Shown: piece by piece, positions 45,390 to 53,881 of the stretch | Layout of the letters: every line of letters begins with the position of its first letter | Position numbering within the stretch: the first letter of the stretch is position 1 | From: Candidatus Nitrospira kreftii | Lineage (GTDB): Bacteria > Nitrospirota > Nitrospiria > Nitrospirales > Nitrospiraceae | Assembly: GCA_014058405.1 (NCBI GenBank) | Contig: CP047423.1 | Coordinates: forward strand, 744,001-808,000 | DNA: 64,000 nucleotides | Direction of reading: 5' to 3' | Notes under the pieces: model-generated | Database searches by the model: none | What the model was told of the DNA's origin: nothing | What the model saw: the letters and a program-made list of their open reading frames with translations, nothing else | Program-made: the position numbers and the translations under genes

Positions 45390-45728
45390 GAAGGCTGCCG
45401 ATTTTTCTGTTTGTTTCACGTGACGGGCCCGCCGGTTTTTGATGATTACGCTGCGTAGTCAGTGGGTCAAGAGAGGACTCCATACCGAACTGTCATGACC
45501 AATGTCGTAGACTACGCAATCAAACGTATAACGAATCTGATCGGTCGGGTCAACAGAGCGACTGAGGAGTCGTGAGGGTTGCGAATGGTGGGATGTCCGC
45601 AAGGCGGCGGAAATGCTACCTAAGTTCGGTCTTTCTTCGTTTGGCACCCAGTCCACAGAGCAAGACGGCTGTGGGGAATATCGTGAACGTTAAGGCGGTC
45701 GCGCCGTTGGTATTGCCCGCCAGGCTAC
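45390..45728. other. Region between repeat lipoprotein genes C and D
   Basis: A 339-base stretch. It holds the promoter of gene C at 45525-45553 and, at 45616-45740 on the minus strand, an open frame that looks like a lost C-terminal anchor of gene D (see findings). Confidence 0.5.
45525..45553 (-). promoter_or_regulatory. Sigma-70-type promoter of repeat lipoprotein gene C
   Basis: On the minus strand TTGACC, a 17-base spacer and TATACG (45525-45530), 136 bases upstream of the start codon. It shares the -35 box, the flanking TCTG and most of the spacer with the promoter at 42202-42230. Confidence 0.65.
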
Positions 45729-48002
45729 TTATGGTAATGGTGTCCCAGGGGCTCCGGTATCGATCGTCACACTTAAAGTTGGGCTCTGGCCAGACTCGCT
45801 CCCTCCGTTGGATACTGTACTGGTAATCGAGTGGACCCCATCGCTCAGCGATGACGGCGGAGTAAGGGTGGTGGCTCCCTGATCAAATCCGTCTTTGACC
45901 TTCGTCCCGTCAACATAGAGGTGTGGTGTTTCTCCGGCCCCTGGTTGAGGTATTGTGAAGCTTGGTGTATTGACGTTGGTAATATTGTCTTCCCGACTAG
46001 TGCCAGGCGCGCACTGGTTGGGATCCAGAGGATCGGGAGGTTCAAGAAGGGGGCACGAGTCAGACTGCGGTATTAGATCTGGTGCGCTCGCCGGCGCTGG
46101 TGGTGCCGCTGGCGCTGGTTGGTTAACGGTAATGAGATACGTCTTATCAGTGCCATTCGGTGCAATCACGCGAACTTCTATTTCGGTGTTGGCTGGACCA
46201 CCTGGTAGCGGGATGGAAAGGGAATTCCCCCCTTGGCTATTGATCGTCAAGGTTGCACTTGAGTCCTGGGGAGCGGCCTCCACGAGAATGGAAGTAGCGC
46301 TGCTACTGACGCTTACGGTGTAGGCAGTTCTGGCTGCAGTAAACGCAGGGCTCAAGGTACCCGGCGATACAGTTAAACTCTGCAAGTTGGTGTTTCCGCC
46401 AAGTGCAGCCCGATCTACCGTCACGGAATATGTCCTCGGCGTGCCGTTAGGCGCGGTCACCACGGTATTGATCACCGTGCTCAAACCAGCAGCGCGTAAC
46501 GCAATAGTTCTGGCCTGCCCAGAGGTGGTGGACTGCCCGTTCACCGTCATGGTCGCCCCGGTATCTTGCAGCGTGGGTGTGACCGTGACGCTGCTCACGG
46601 TGCTCGCCACGTCCACCGTATAGTTTGTCGTGGCTGCGGTAAACGCAGGAGCGAGCGGGCCTGGCGAGACGGTCAAGCCAGACAGGTTGTTGTTCCCGCC
46701 AAGGGCGGCACGACTCACGGCAACCAGGTAGGTTTTCTGGCTCCCGTTCTGAGCCGTCACGGTAATCGTGATGGGCGTGCTTTGGCCGGGGCCGTTGAGT
46801 GTTATGGTGCGCGCCTGTCCGGAGGTCGCGGCTTGCCCATTCACGGAGATCGTGGCGTTGGAATCTTGCCGAGTGGGCGTGACCGAGACACTTCCAACGG
46901 TGCTTGCCACAGTCGCCGTATAGCTTAGGATGCTGGCGTTAAAGGCTGGAGACAACGTGCCCGGCGAAACGGTCAGGCTCTGCAAGTTGTTATTAGCCGC
47001 AACCCCTCGACTCACGGTAATCAGGTAGCCTTTCTGGGTCCCGTTCTGGGCCGTTACGAGAATCGTGATGGGCGTGCTTTGGCCGGGGCCATTGAGTGTT
47101 ATGGTGCGCGCCTGTCCAGAGGTCGCGGCTTGCCCATTCACGGAGATCGTGGCGTTGGAATCTTGCCGACCGGGGGTGACCGAGACACTTCCAACATTAT
47201 TAGCCACATTGACTGAGTAGCTAAGTAGGTTGGCGTTGAATGTGGGGGCTAAGGTCCCTGGCGACACAGTCAAGCTTTGGAGGCTGTTATTGCTAGATAA
47301 CCCACCGCGATTCACGAAAATCGTATAGGTTTTCACGGTGTTGTTCTGCGCGGTCACAACTATATCAATGCGGGTGTTCGAATCCGGATCTCCCAGCGTG
47401 ACAGCACTAGGCTGCCCAGAGATTGCGGCTTGCCCGTTCACAGTCATGGTCGCTGCTGGATCTGAAGGTGTGGGGGTTACAGTGACACTTCCGACGTTGC
47501 TGGCAACATCGACAGAATAGCTCAGCGTTTCTGAATTGAATCCAGGGGGAGGCAGTGTCCCTGGCGACACGGTCAGGCTCTGCAATGAGTTGTTCCCGGC
47601 TAAACCTGCCCTAACCAGTCTGACTGTATAAGTTCTGGAGTTGGTGGTTGATTCTGAAACCACAATATCGACGACGGTGGTTGATCCTGGTGGGTCTAGT
47701 GTAATGGGTCGGCTCGTTGTCGTCTGGCCATCAATAGTTACGGAATCGCCGGACACCGCTGGTTGAGCGGAGACGGTTACGCTCTGGATATTGCTGGATA
47801 GATCGACTCTATATTGAGTGGTTCCGCCATTGAAGGCTGGTTGGAGTGTTGCAGATCCGTTCGTTAGCGCGACCTCCAGGCCTGCGAGTTCCACCACTGG
47901 GTTCACTGTTCCTGTGTCGCCACAGCCGTAGGTAGCCAAGCCGATAGCAGAGAAAAGAAGAGCGCCGATACAACGTCCAGCGAGTGGGAAGGCTTGTCTC
48001 AT
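45729..48002 (-). CDS. Lipoprotein with six cadherin-like beta-sandwich repeats and an Ig-like C-terminal domain (paralogue D)
   Basis: 757 residues from the ATG at 48002. Lipobox is T-Y-G-C-G-D. Six repeats follow, several opening with N-N-x-L-Q-S-L-T-V-S-P-G-T-L. Repeats three and four are nearly identical in DNA (unit of 297 bases, about 46770-46900 against 47068-47200). After a proline-rich linker (P-A-A-P-P-A-P) come a D-N-I-T-N-V-N-T-P-S-F motif and V-T-I-D-T-G-A-P, the mark of bacterial Ig-like repeats of Bap-type adhesins. The frame stops abruptly there. A shifted frame downstream continues with a hydrophobic, basic-tailed end. Confidence 0.85.
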   Translation of the reverse strand: MRQAFPLAGRCIGALLFSAIGLATYGCGDTGTVNPVVELAGLEVALTNGSATLQPAFNGGTTQYRVDLSSNIQSVTVSAQPAVSGDSVTIDGQTTTSRPITLDPPGSTTVVDIVVSESTTNSRTYTVRLVRAGLAGNNSLQSLTVSPGTLPPPGFNSETLSYSVDVASNVGSVTVTPTPSDPAATMTVNGQAAISGQPSAVTLGDPDSNTRIDIVVTAQNNTVKTYTIFVNRGGLSSNNSLQSLTVSPGTLAPTFNANLLSYSVNVANNVGSVSVTPGRQDSNATISVNGQAATSGQARTITLNGPGQSTPITILVTAQNGTQKGYLITVSRGVAANNNLQSLTVSPGTLSPAFNASILSYTATVASTVGSVSVTPTRQDSNATISVNGQAATSGQARTITLNGPGQSTPITITVTAQNGSQKTYLVAVSRAALGGNNNLSGLTVSPGPLAPAFTAATTNYTVDVASTVSSVTVTPTLQDTGATMTVNGQSTTSGQARTIALRAAGLSTVINTVVTAPNGTPRTYSVTVDRAALGGNTNLQSLTVSPGTLSPAFTAARTAYTVSVSSSATSILVEAAPQDSSATLTINSQGGNSLSIPLPGGPANTEIEVRVIAPNGTDKTYLITVNQPAPAAPPAPASAPDLIPQSDSCPLLEPPDPLDPNQCAPGTSREDNITNVNTPSFTIPQPGAGETPHLYVDGTKVKDGFDQGATTLTPPSSLSDGVHSITSTVSNGGSESGQSPTLSVTIDTGAPGTPLP

Positions 48003-48050
48003 TTTAAACCTAATCACTTTCTCGAATGTCGGAAGTTAGTGAAGTGGGCG

Positions 48051-48079
48051 ATTCTATGAACTCGGATGAGTAGTTTTAA
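48051..48079 (-). promoter_or_regulatory. Possible promoter of repeat lipoprotein gene D
   Basis: On the minus strand TTAAAA, a 17-base spacer and TAGAAT (48051-48056), about 50 bases upstream of the start codon. The -10 matches five of six positions, the -35 four. Confidence 0.4.
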
Positions 48080-48228
48080 CGGCAGGCACTGGCATAGGGT
48101 AAATCTATCCATATTACCTATATTGGAAGCCGGGAATGTACGTATAGCTGAATCGTAGGGGTCAGGTCAAGAGTCCAAATGGCCCTGTGGTGGGTGCATA
48201 CCGAGGCAATACGGACGATACAGTATCT

Positions 48229-49818
48229 TTAGAATAATGCCCGGGTGATCGTAAGGGAGTAGATCTTAAAGTCTCCATTCGGTGCCATGACGGTGATCGT
48301 CACCGGCGTGGGTAGTAGTGGTATGGGGAGATCAATGGTCGCTTGGCCCGTTGCTTGTCCTGATCCGGCGTTCAGGGAACCCGACATCACGGCATTCGCG
48401 TCGGATTTCGTTGCCGAGACTATTACACTATCGACGCTGAACGGAACGGCAACCGTATAGTCGGTTGTGCTTGGAGCAAAGTCAGGAACTAAGAGGCCTC
48501 CCGTTACAGTTAATACAGCCAGGTTGTTGTCGCTTGCTGGTGCTGCTCGGGTAACGGTGATGGTATAGGTCTTAGAAACGCCATTCGGAGCGGTCACGAT
48601 AATCGATATGACTTTGCTGGTTCCGGGTCCATCGAGCGGGATCGTCGCTTGTCCTTGGTTGGGCACATCACCCGATATCACCGCATTTGGATCGGACTTC
48701 GTTGCTGTGACGGTCACTTCAGTCACAGTGGTTGCTACATCCACCGTGTAATCCAAGGTGGCTGCGGCAAAAGGAGGATTCAGAGAGCCAGGTGTGATCG
48801 TCAAGGCCGACAGGTTGTTGTCGCTGGATAGAAGACGGTTGATGGTGATGGTATAAGTTTTCGAGTCGCCATTCGGAGCGGTCACGATAATCGATATGAC
48901 TTTGCTGGTTCCTGGTCCATCGAGCGGGATCGTCGCTTGTCCTTGGTTGGGCACATCACCCGATATCACCGCATTTGGATCGGACTTCGTTGCTGTGACG
49001 GTCACTTCAGTCACAGTGGTTGCTACATCTACCGTGTAATCCAAGGTGGCTGCGGCAAAAGGAGGATTCAGAGAGCCAGGTGTGATCGTCAAGGCCGACA
49101 GGTTGTTATCACCGGAGAGACGATTCACGGTGATGGTATAAGTCTTCGAGTCGCCATTCGGAGCGGTCACGATAATCGATACGACTTTGCTAGTTCCTGG
49201 TCCATCGAGCGGGATGGTTGCTTGTCCTGTTTTGACTCCTGCTCCAGCAGTTACCGAACCGGACATCACGGCATTCGAGTCCGACTTGGTTGCGGAAACC
49301 GTCACGCTGGTGACGTTGGTGGCAACATTTACGGTGTAGTCCAAGCTGCTCGAGGCAAAAGCGGGAACCAAGCTTCCTGGCGTTACGCTCAAGGCCGACA
49401 GGTTGTCGTCGTTCGATAGGAGTCGCGTGACCGTGATGGTATAGGTGGTCTCACCGCCGGTCTGCGATAACAGTTCGATGAGGATTGTGGTGGTCGATCC
49501 TGGCACGCCCAGCAAGATGGTGCGTCCCTGCCCTGCAGCGGTGACAACCCCGTTGATCGTCATGGTTACCGTGCTGCTCTTGGGGCTAGCCGTCACAGTC
49601 ACGCTGGTGGCAGAATTCGGCGCATTGACTTTATAGTTCGTCGTATTGCTGAAAAACGCCGGTTGAAGTGCACCGGGGGTGACCGTCAAGCTGGAGAGCG
49701 GTACTGCTACGTCATCCGAAATCGACACGGTATCCTTGCAGCCATAGAAACTCGGGCCGAGGGCGAGGAGAAGGACGGCGACAAACCGTTGTCCTGCCTT
49801 GACCAGATTCCGTCTCAT
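48229..49818 (-). CDS. Lipoprotein with five cadherin-like beta-sandwich repeats (paralogue E)
   Basis: 529 residues from the ATG at 49818. The upstream extension to 49971 is out of character with the family. Lipobox is F-Y-G-C-K-D. Five repeats follow. The third and fourth (openings N-N-L-S-A-L-T-I-T-P-G-S-L-N-P-P-F) are almost identical in protein and DNA, a tandem duplication of 288 bases. It ends S-L-T-I-T-R-A-L-F. First of the five tandem genes in transcription order, each apparently with its own promoter. Confidence 0.85.
   Translation of the reverse strand: MRRNLVKAGQRFVAVLLLALGPSFYGCKDTVSISDDVAVPLSSLTVTPGALQPAFFSNTTNYKVNAPNSATSVTVTASPKSSTVTMTINGVVTAAGQGRTILLGVPGSTTTILIELLSQTGGETTYTITVTRLLSNDDNLSALSVTPGSLVPAFASSSLDYTVNVATNVTSVTVSATKSDSNAVMSGSVTAGAGVKTGQATIPLDGPGTSKVVSIIVTAPNGDSKTYTITVNRLSGDNNLSALTITPGSLNPPFAAATLDYTVDVATTVTEVTVTATKSDPNAVISGDVPNQGQATIPLDGPGTSKVISIIVTAPNGDSKTYTITINRLLSSDNNLSALTITPGSLNPPFAAATLDYTVDVATTVTEVTVTATKSDPNAVISGDVPNQGQATIPLDGPGTSKVISIIVTAPNGVSKTYTITVTRAAPASDNNLAVLTVTGGLLVPDFAPSTTDYTVAVPFSVDSVIVSATKSDANAVMSGSLNAGSGQATGQATIDLPIPLLPTPVTITVMAPNGDFKIYSLTITRALF
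48592..49155 (-). repeat. Tandem 288-bp near-identical repeat inside paralogue E
   Basis: The same 288-base (96-codon) unit occurs twice, for example ATCGATATGACTTTGCTGG at 48602 and 48890. Over most of the unit only a few bases differ. The low divergence, compared with the other repeats, points to recent duplication or gene conversion. Confidence 0.8.
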
Positions 49819-50053
49819 GTAGATCCGATTACTTTCTTTTGAATGTTGTGAAAGAGGGAACCATTCGCGCTTATGTATCTTAACCGGAGATGCCGATGCT
49901 ACGAGCGGGTTCGAAATCGGTCTAGCCCTACGTAGGTAAGGGTTTCCAGGGATTGAAGGTGCGACAGACAAGAGCGTGCCGGCACGTTCTTAGCGCCCCG
50001 GGGACATGGAACGTCCTATGGCACACGAATATTGAGCATCCGCGTGTAGACGG

Positions 50054-51433
50054 TCAGTGCTTGGTTTCTGAACTGTCCTTCGACCGGGCAAGGAGCTCTG
50101 TCTTAGTGGGAATCTGAGTGAGTAGGTCCGGGCGCACTTGAAACACCCCGTTCAGTCGTTGACCGGTGGCATAGAGCAGATCGCCTGCCCGGTTTCCGAG
50201 CGTCAGTTTCCCAATCGTTCTGCCGTCTTTGCTGGTGGCAACAAATTCAGCAGCTGGTGCCAGTAGCCCATAGGGAGCAAGGGGTGCGGATTGTTTCATC
50301 ACACGTTCTTCTGCAGGATGGTTCGCCACACGGCTGACAAACAGATCAGCGGCTTCCTGACCGACCTTCATCATGGGCTGATCTTCAAGGACCCACTCGC
50401 CGCTTTGATTGATCAACACATACTGCTTATCTCTCGTCTTCACTGACAACATGGCCACGTCCGTAGAGTCGAGACCGAGGAGTCGCTTATCCTGAAAGTT
50501 GAACAGATCTCGTGTCAGGTCCTTGATCAAAACTGGGTTAATGCGATAGAGCGGCCCATCCGGTGTGGTCTCTGCAATCGCCTCACCACTCTGAGGGTCG
50601 GGTTGATACAGACGGACTGACTGGTCGCCTACCGCGGTAGACAGCGCCACCTTCACTTTTTGCGTGGTCAGGGTCGTTGCGACGGTATCTCGCTCTGGTC
50701 CTGGGTCGATGATGCTCAGGGCTTTCAGATCTTCCAACCGAAACATCAATGACCGAACCTCATTCTGGTCGGCTTCTGCTTCGATAGGATAGATGATTTT
50801 CCACGAGGGTCGAGGCTTGTTTTTTGCTGTGTTGTCGATCACGATTTCGGTGGTCGGGTACGTCAGGCGGACTCGTTCGACATCGTTTTGCGCAAATCGC
50901 AAGAGATCCTTCCGGCGGAAGGTCATCAAGGATTTATTGATGAAGTCCTTTGGCGCGAGGGTCGTCAGCAACACGCGCCGATCCGATCCACGAAGGACGT
51001 ACAGGGTATTGGAGAGGGGTCCGCTGTCGCCGATAGAAATTGTTTCCTGCTGCGTCCCCGCCGTGACAGTCAGGGTGGTGACCGGCTGTTCGAGTCCGAA
51101 TGGTGCCAAGGTGGTGGTTTGCTCTTCGAGGGTCCGGGTAATGGTTCCTGTTACCAGCGCCCGAATCAGCGATTGCACTTCGCGATTGTCGGCGTCTGTT
51201 TGAAGCGGAGCCACGATCGACCATTTCCCCGGTGCGTCCAGCTTGAACCTGATCGGTCCTTGAGCGGAGGTGATCGAAAGCCCGGTAATCGCGGTCTCCG
51301 GGAACGGTAGAAGTTGCTTCTGCGCAGTCTCTTGTTTCTCTTCCTGTTCTTTGGTGGGAAGCTCCACGAGATAGAGATAGCCGCCTAGACCAGCGAGAAT
51401 CAGTAGCATCAGGAGTGTAGGCCGGTAATGCAT
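50054..51433 (-). CDS. DUF4340 domain-containing protein of a Gld-type ABC system
   Basis: 459 residues. One N-terminal membrane helix (L-L-M-L-L-I-L-A-G-L-G-G-Y-L-Y-L) and a large periplasmic part with repeated W-x-I-x-x-P-x-x-x-x-A-D patterns (KWSIVAPLQTDADNREVQSL, key parts P-L-Q-T-D-A-D and I-Y-P-I-E-A-E-A-D). This is the DUF4340 repeat protein that is regularly encoded after GldG-like genes. It is the last gene of the ABC operon here. Role in transport unknown. Confidence 0.85.
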   Translation of the reverse strand: MHYRPTLLMLLILAGLGGYLYLVELPTKEQEEKQETAQKQLLPFPETAITGLSITSAQGPIRFKLDAPGKWSIVAPLQTDADNREVQSLIRALVTGTITRTLEEQTTTLAPFGLEQPVTTLTVTAGTQQETISIGDSGPLSNTLYVLRGSDRRVLLTTLAPKDFINKSLMTFRRKDLLRFAQNDVERVRLTYPTTEIVIDNTAKNKPRPSWKIIYPIEAEADQNEVRSLMFRLEDLKALSIIDPGPERDTVATTLTTQKVKVALSTAVGDQSVRLYQPDPQSGEAIAETTPDGPLYRINPVLIKDLTRDLFNFQDKRLLGLDSTDVAMLSVKTRDKQYVLINQSGEWVLEDQPMMKVGQEAADLFVSRVANHPAEERVMKQSAPLAPYGLLAPAAEFVATSKDGRTIGKLTLGNRAGDLLYATGQRLNGVFQVRPDLLTQIPTKTELLARSKDSSETKH

Positions 51434-51435
51434 AT

Positions 51436-51559
51436 CAGGATGGTGAAAATCGCCGCCAGCTGCGTTCTCGCATCGTTCGGACCCTCAACGTACTCCAGAG
51501 AGTACGCCTCGGCCCCGTACTTGCTGCGGCCTTGCTGGACAGCAATTTTGACCATCCTG
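51436..51559. repeat. Palindromic intergenic element (REP/MITE-like)
   Basis: The ends CAGGATGGTGAAAATCGCC (51436 on) and GCAATTTTGACCATCCTG (to 51559) are inverted repeats of about 25 bases with a few mismatches. The centre has CGTACTC-CAGA-GAGTACG, a seven-pair hairpin. No reading frame of worth is inside. The whole 124 bases can fold into one long imperfect hairpin. It sits between two genes of one operon. Only one copy occurs in this window. Confidence 0.6.
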
Positions 51560-51583
51560 CAAGAGATAGGTAAAGAAGGCCCA

Positions 51584-53107
51584 TCATAATCGTCTGCGCT
51601 TTCTCCACACGATGATGCCGGTGAGCAATGTCAGGAGGGGAAGGAAGACAACCTGAATATAGATCAGCGCCCGTTCCTGGGTGGGGTTGGGTGTGAATGG
51701 CCGCAACGCAGGCTCTTTCGGTGCGATGGAGATCAAGTCTCGTTCCTCGGCCAGCCACCCCATCGTATGGAGAAAGAAGTCGCTGTTGCCGGGAAAATTA
51801 AAGAAGGCATTGGATACGAAGGTAGAGTTGCCGATGACTGCGATGGCCGGGCGAGGTTTGCCTTCTTCGGGGGCCTTCTTTGGTGACAATGCAGCGGCCA
51901 TGGGGAGCGGTCCTTTCACATCTTCCTTTTCGCTTAAGCTCACGACGCGCCCTTGCATGTTGGTTTCGGCCCAACTGTTCGGCGAGGTGCGAGCCAGCGG
52001 CACGAAATCCCAGTCTTTCCCGACTTGTTCGTCGAAGGTCACATGCCGGGAGAGCGGTAACAATACGGCGGACGTGAGGTCCTGCGTAATCTCATGCTCG
52101 GTAAACGTTCTGACCAACAATGCGGTGAGATCGCCTTGGGCCAACCGATCCTGCAGATCCACTAATACGCCTGAGCCCAGACCGAGACCCCAATGGGCAA
52201 GTAATGATTCCAAGCCGGTCTGGGTATCGGGATCGGCCAACACCAAGAGGTGGCCACCTTTCTCCACGTATACCCGAATACGGTCCTGCTCGTCTTTCGT
52301 CACGGAGCGGCGTGGACCGGCTAGCACCAACACCGATGTGTTGTCGGGCACGGCGGACTCCTTGAGGAGTGAAAGAGTGCCGACGTCGTATCCCTGTCGA
52401 ATCAGGGCTTCTTTGGCGATCGAAAGACCGTTGCGTTCCTTGTCCTCGACATTCAATTCGCTGTGGCCTTCGAGAAAGACGAGCCGTTTTTTGGAATCCT
52501 TGGAGATACGAATCAAGGCACCGGTCAACTCGACCTCAGACGGTGATGTGACACGGATGGTCTGTCCATCGCTCTCAAAAATAGCCGTATCGGTTCGGAA
52601 GATCCCGTAGTTCTGGGCTATCTTGGGCTGTTTCTCGGGATCAATGAACTCCACGCTGAGCTTGCCCGAAGCTTGTCGATAACTCTCCAGTCGTTCTTTA
52701 AATGCTTGATAGCCAGGATCCTTTTCCCGAGTGAACACAGTGATTTTGACGTCGCGCGGCAACGTTCTGAGGACGCGATAGGTTTGCGGCGCAAGCGTGA
52801 AATTCTGATTCTCCGAGAGATCCCACCGCACGGAGTGGCGGGACGCGAGAAAGTTCACGATGATCAGAATGCCCGAAAAGAGTAGGATCATCAGGACGCT
52901 GTTCAATCCCATCTTGGTGGAGCGTCGACCGGAGAACGCCTTCACGGTCTCGAAATGCAAGACGAAGAAGAGCACCAAAGAGATGAGCGCTGCCCCCTCT
53001 GCAATGGTGACACCCCACAGCCAGTCCGGTCGAAGGCTGTACACAATCATGCCGCCGATTGCGAGTACGACTCCGATCAGACCGAGCGGAAGAGATTTGA
53101 GGTTCAT
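51584..53107 (-). CDS. GldG-like ABC-associated protein
   Basis: 507 residues. Two membrane helices near the N-terminus (about 8-28 and 35-52), one at about 70-90, and one at the C-terminal end (V-V-F-L-P-L-L-T-L-L-T-G-I-I-V-W). The middle is the GldG/ABC-type uncharacterised transport domain: FLASRHSVRWDLSENQNFTLAPQT, key parts R-W-D-L-S-E-N and F-T-L-A-P-Q-T, then V-E-F-I-D-P-E-K-Q. It follows the permease gene with a four-base overlap. Confidence 0.88.
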   Translation of the reverse strand: MNLKSLPLGLIGVVLAIGGMIVYSLRPDWLWGVTIAEGAALISLVLFFVLHFETVKAFSGRRSTKMGLNSVLMILLFSGILIIVNFLASRHSVRWDLSENQNFTLAPQTYRVLRTLPRDVKITVFTREKDPGYQAFKERLESYRQASGKLSVEFIDPEKQPKIAQNYGIFRTDTAIFESDGQTIRVTSPSEVELTGALIRISKDSKKRLVFLEGHSELNVEDKERNGLSIAKEALIRQGYDVGTLSLLKESAVPDNTSVLVLAGPRRSVTKDEQDRIRVYVEKGGHLLVLADPDTQTGLESLLAHWGLGLGSGVLVDLQDRLAQGDLTALLVRTFTEHEITQDLTSAVLLPLSRHVTFDEQVGKDWDFVPLARTSPNSWAETNMQGRVVSLSEKEDVKGPLPMAAALSPKKAPEEGKPRPAIAVIGNSTFVSNAFFNFPGNSDFFLHTMGWLAEERDLISIAPKEPALRPFTPNPTQERALIYIQVVFLPLLTLLTGIIVWRKRRRL

Positions 53108-53874
53108 TTCCAGCGTGTCGATTCCACAATGCGATGTGTAAGAAACAGCATGAGTACGAGTCCGCTTCCGAAGTACACGAGATCGCTCGTGTCGATCAAT
53201 CCTCGAACCAATCGGTCGTAGTGCTCCATGTAGGACACATAAGAGATAATCCGGCCTGCCGCGGTGTCACCGAGGAGACTGCCCAATCCGGCGATCAACC
53301 ACATGGACAACAGTGTGCCGAAGCTCACAAAGGCGGCGACAATCTGATTTTCCGTCAGCGCCGATGCACATACTCCGACGGAGAGAAACAGCGCTCCCAG
53401 CAGCACCATTCCCAGGTACCCGGTCCAGATTGGATTCCAATCAAAGTCGCTGAACAGCATCAATACGGTCGGGACCAGCACCGTGAACCCCAAGAGACCG
53501 AGATAAATCAGCAGCACACTCACGAATTTGCCGATGATAATGTCATTGATCCTGATGGGGGACGTCAGCAGGAACTCAAATGTTCGCAATTTGCGCTCTT
53601 CTGCGAACAGGCGCATGGTCAGGATAGGCAAGATGATCAGGAGCACGATCCGCACACTAGCAAAAAGATTACGGAAGACCAGGTCGTTCAGGTTGATTTG
53701 AGCCACCCCTCCTTGCATTTGCATCAGCTGGATGGCTTGCGCTCCGGCAAATCCGACATAGAGGTAGGAGAGTAGTCCGAAGATAAGCAGAAAGACCGCT
53801 CCGACCACGTAGACAATGGGAGAGACGAAGTACCCGCGGAGTTCTTTGGCGATGACAGCTTGAACAGGAGACAT
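53104..53874 (-). CDS. ABC-2-type permease of a Gld-type system
   Basis: 256 residues from the ATG at 53874, giving the typical start M-S-P-V-Q-A-V-I-A-K-E-L-R-G-Y-F. Six hydrophobic segments are visible. R-L-F-A-E-E-R-K-x-x-T-F-E-F-L-L-T-S-P is the conserved GldF-type motif. It should form the membrane channel with the ATPase encoded just upstream (7 bases apart). Confidence 0.9.
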   Translation of the reverse strand: MSPVQAVIAKELRGYFVSPIVYVVGAVFLLIFGLLSYLYVGFAGAQAIQLMQMQGGVAQINLNDLVFRNLFASVRIVLLIILPILTMRLFAEERKLRTFEFLLTSPIRINDIIIGKFVSVLLIYLGLLGFTVLVPTVLMLFSDFDWNPIWTGYLGMVLLGALFLSVGVCASALTENQIVAAFVSFGTLLSMWLIAGLGSLLGDTAAGRIISYVSYMEHYDRLVRGLIDTSDLVYFGSGLVLMLFLTHRIVESTRWK

Positions 53875-53881
53875 ACGATTC

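Noticed and set aside
41077-49818. Regularly spaced repeats that could suggest a CRISPR-like array
   Set aside because: The unit is about 290 bases, coding and diverged; there are no short identical repeats with unique spacers.
51681-52610. A 309-codon open frame on the plus strand
   Set aside because: Antisense to the GldG-like gene; composition reflects the codon pattern of that gene.
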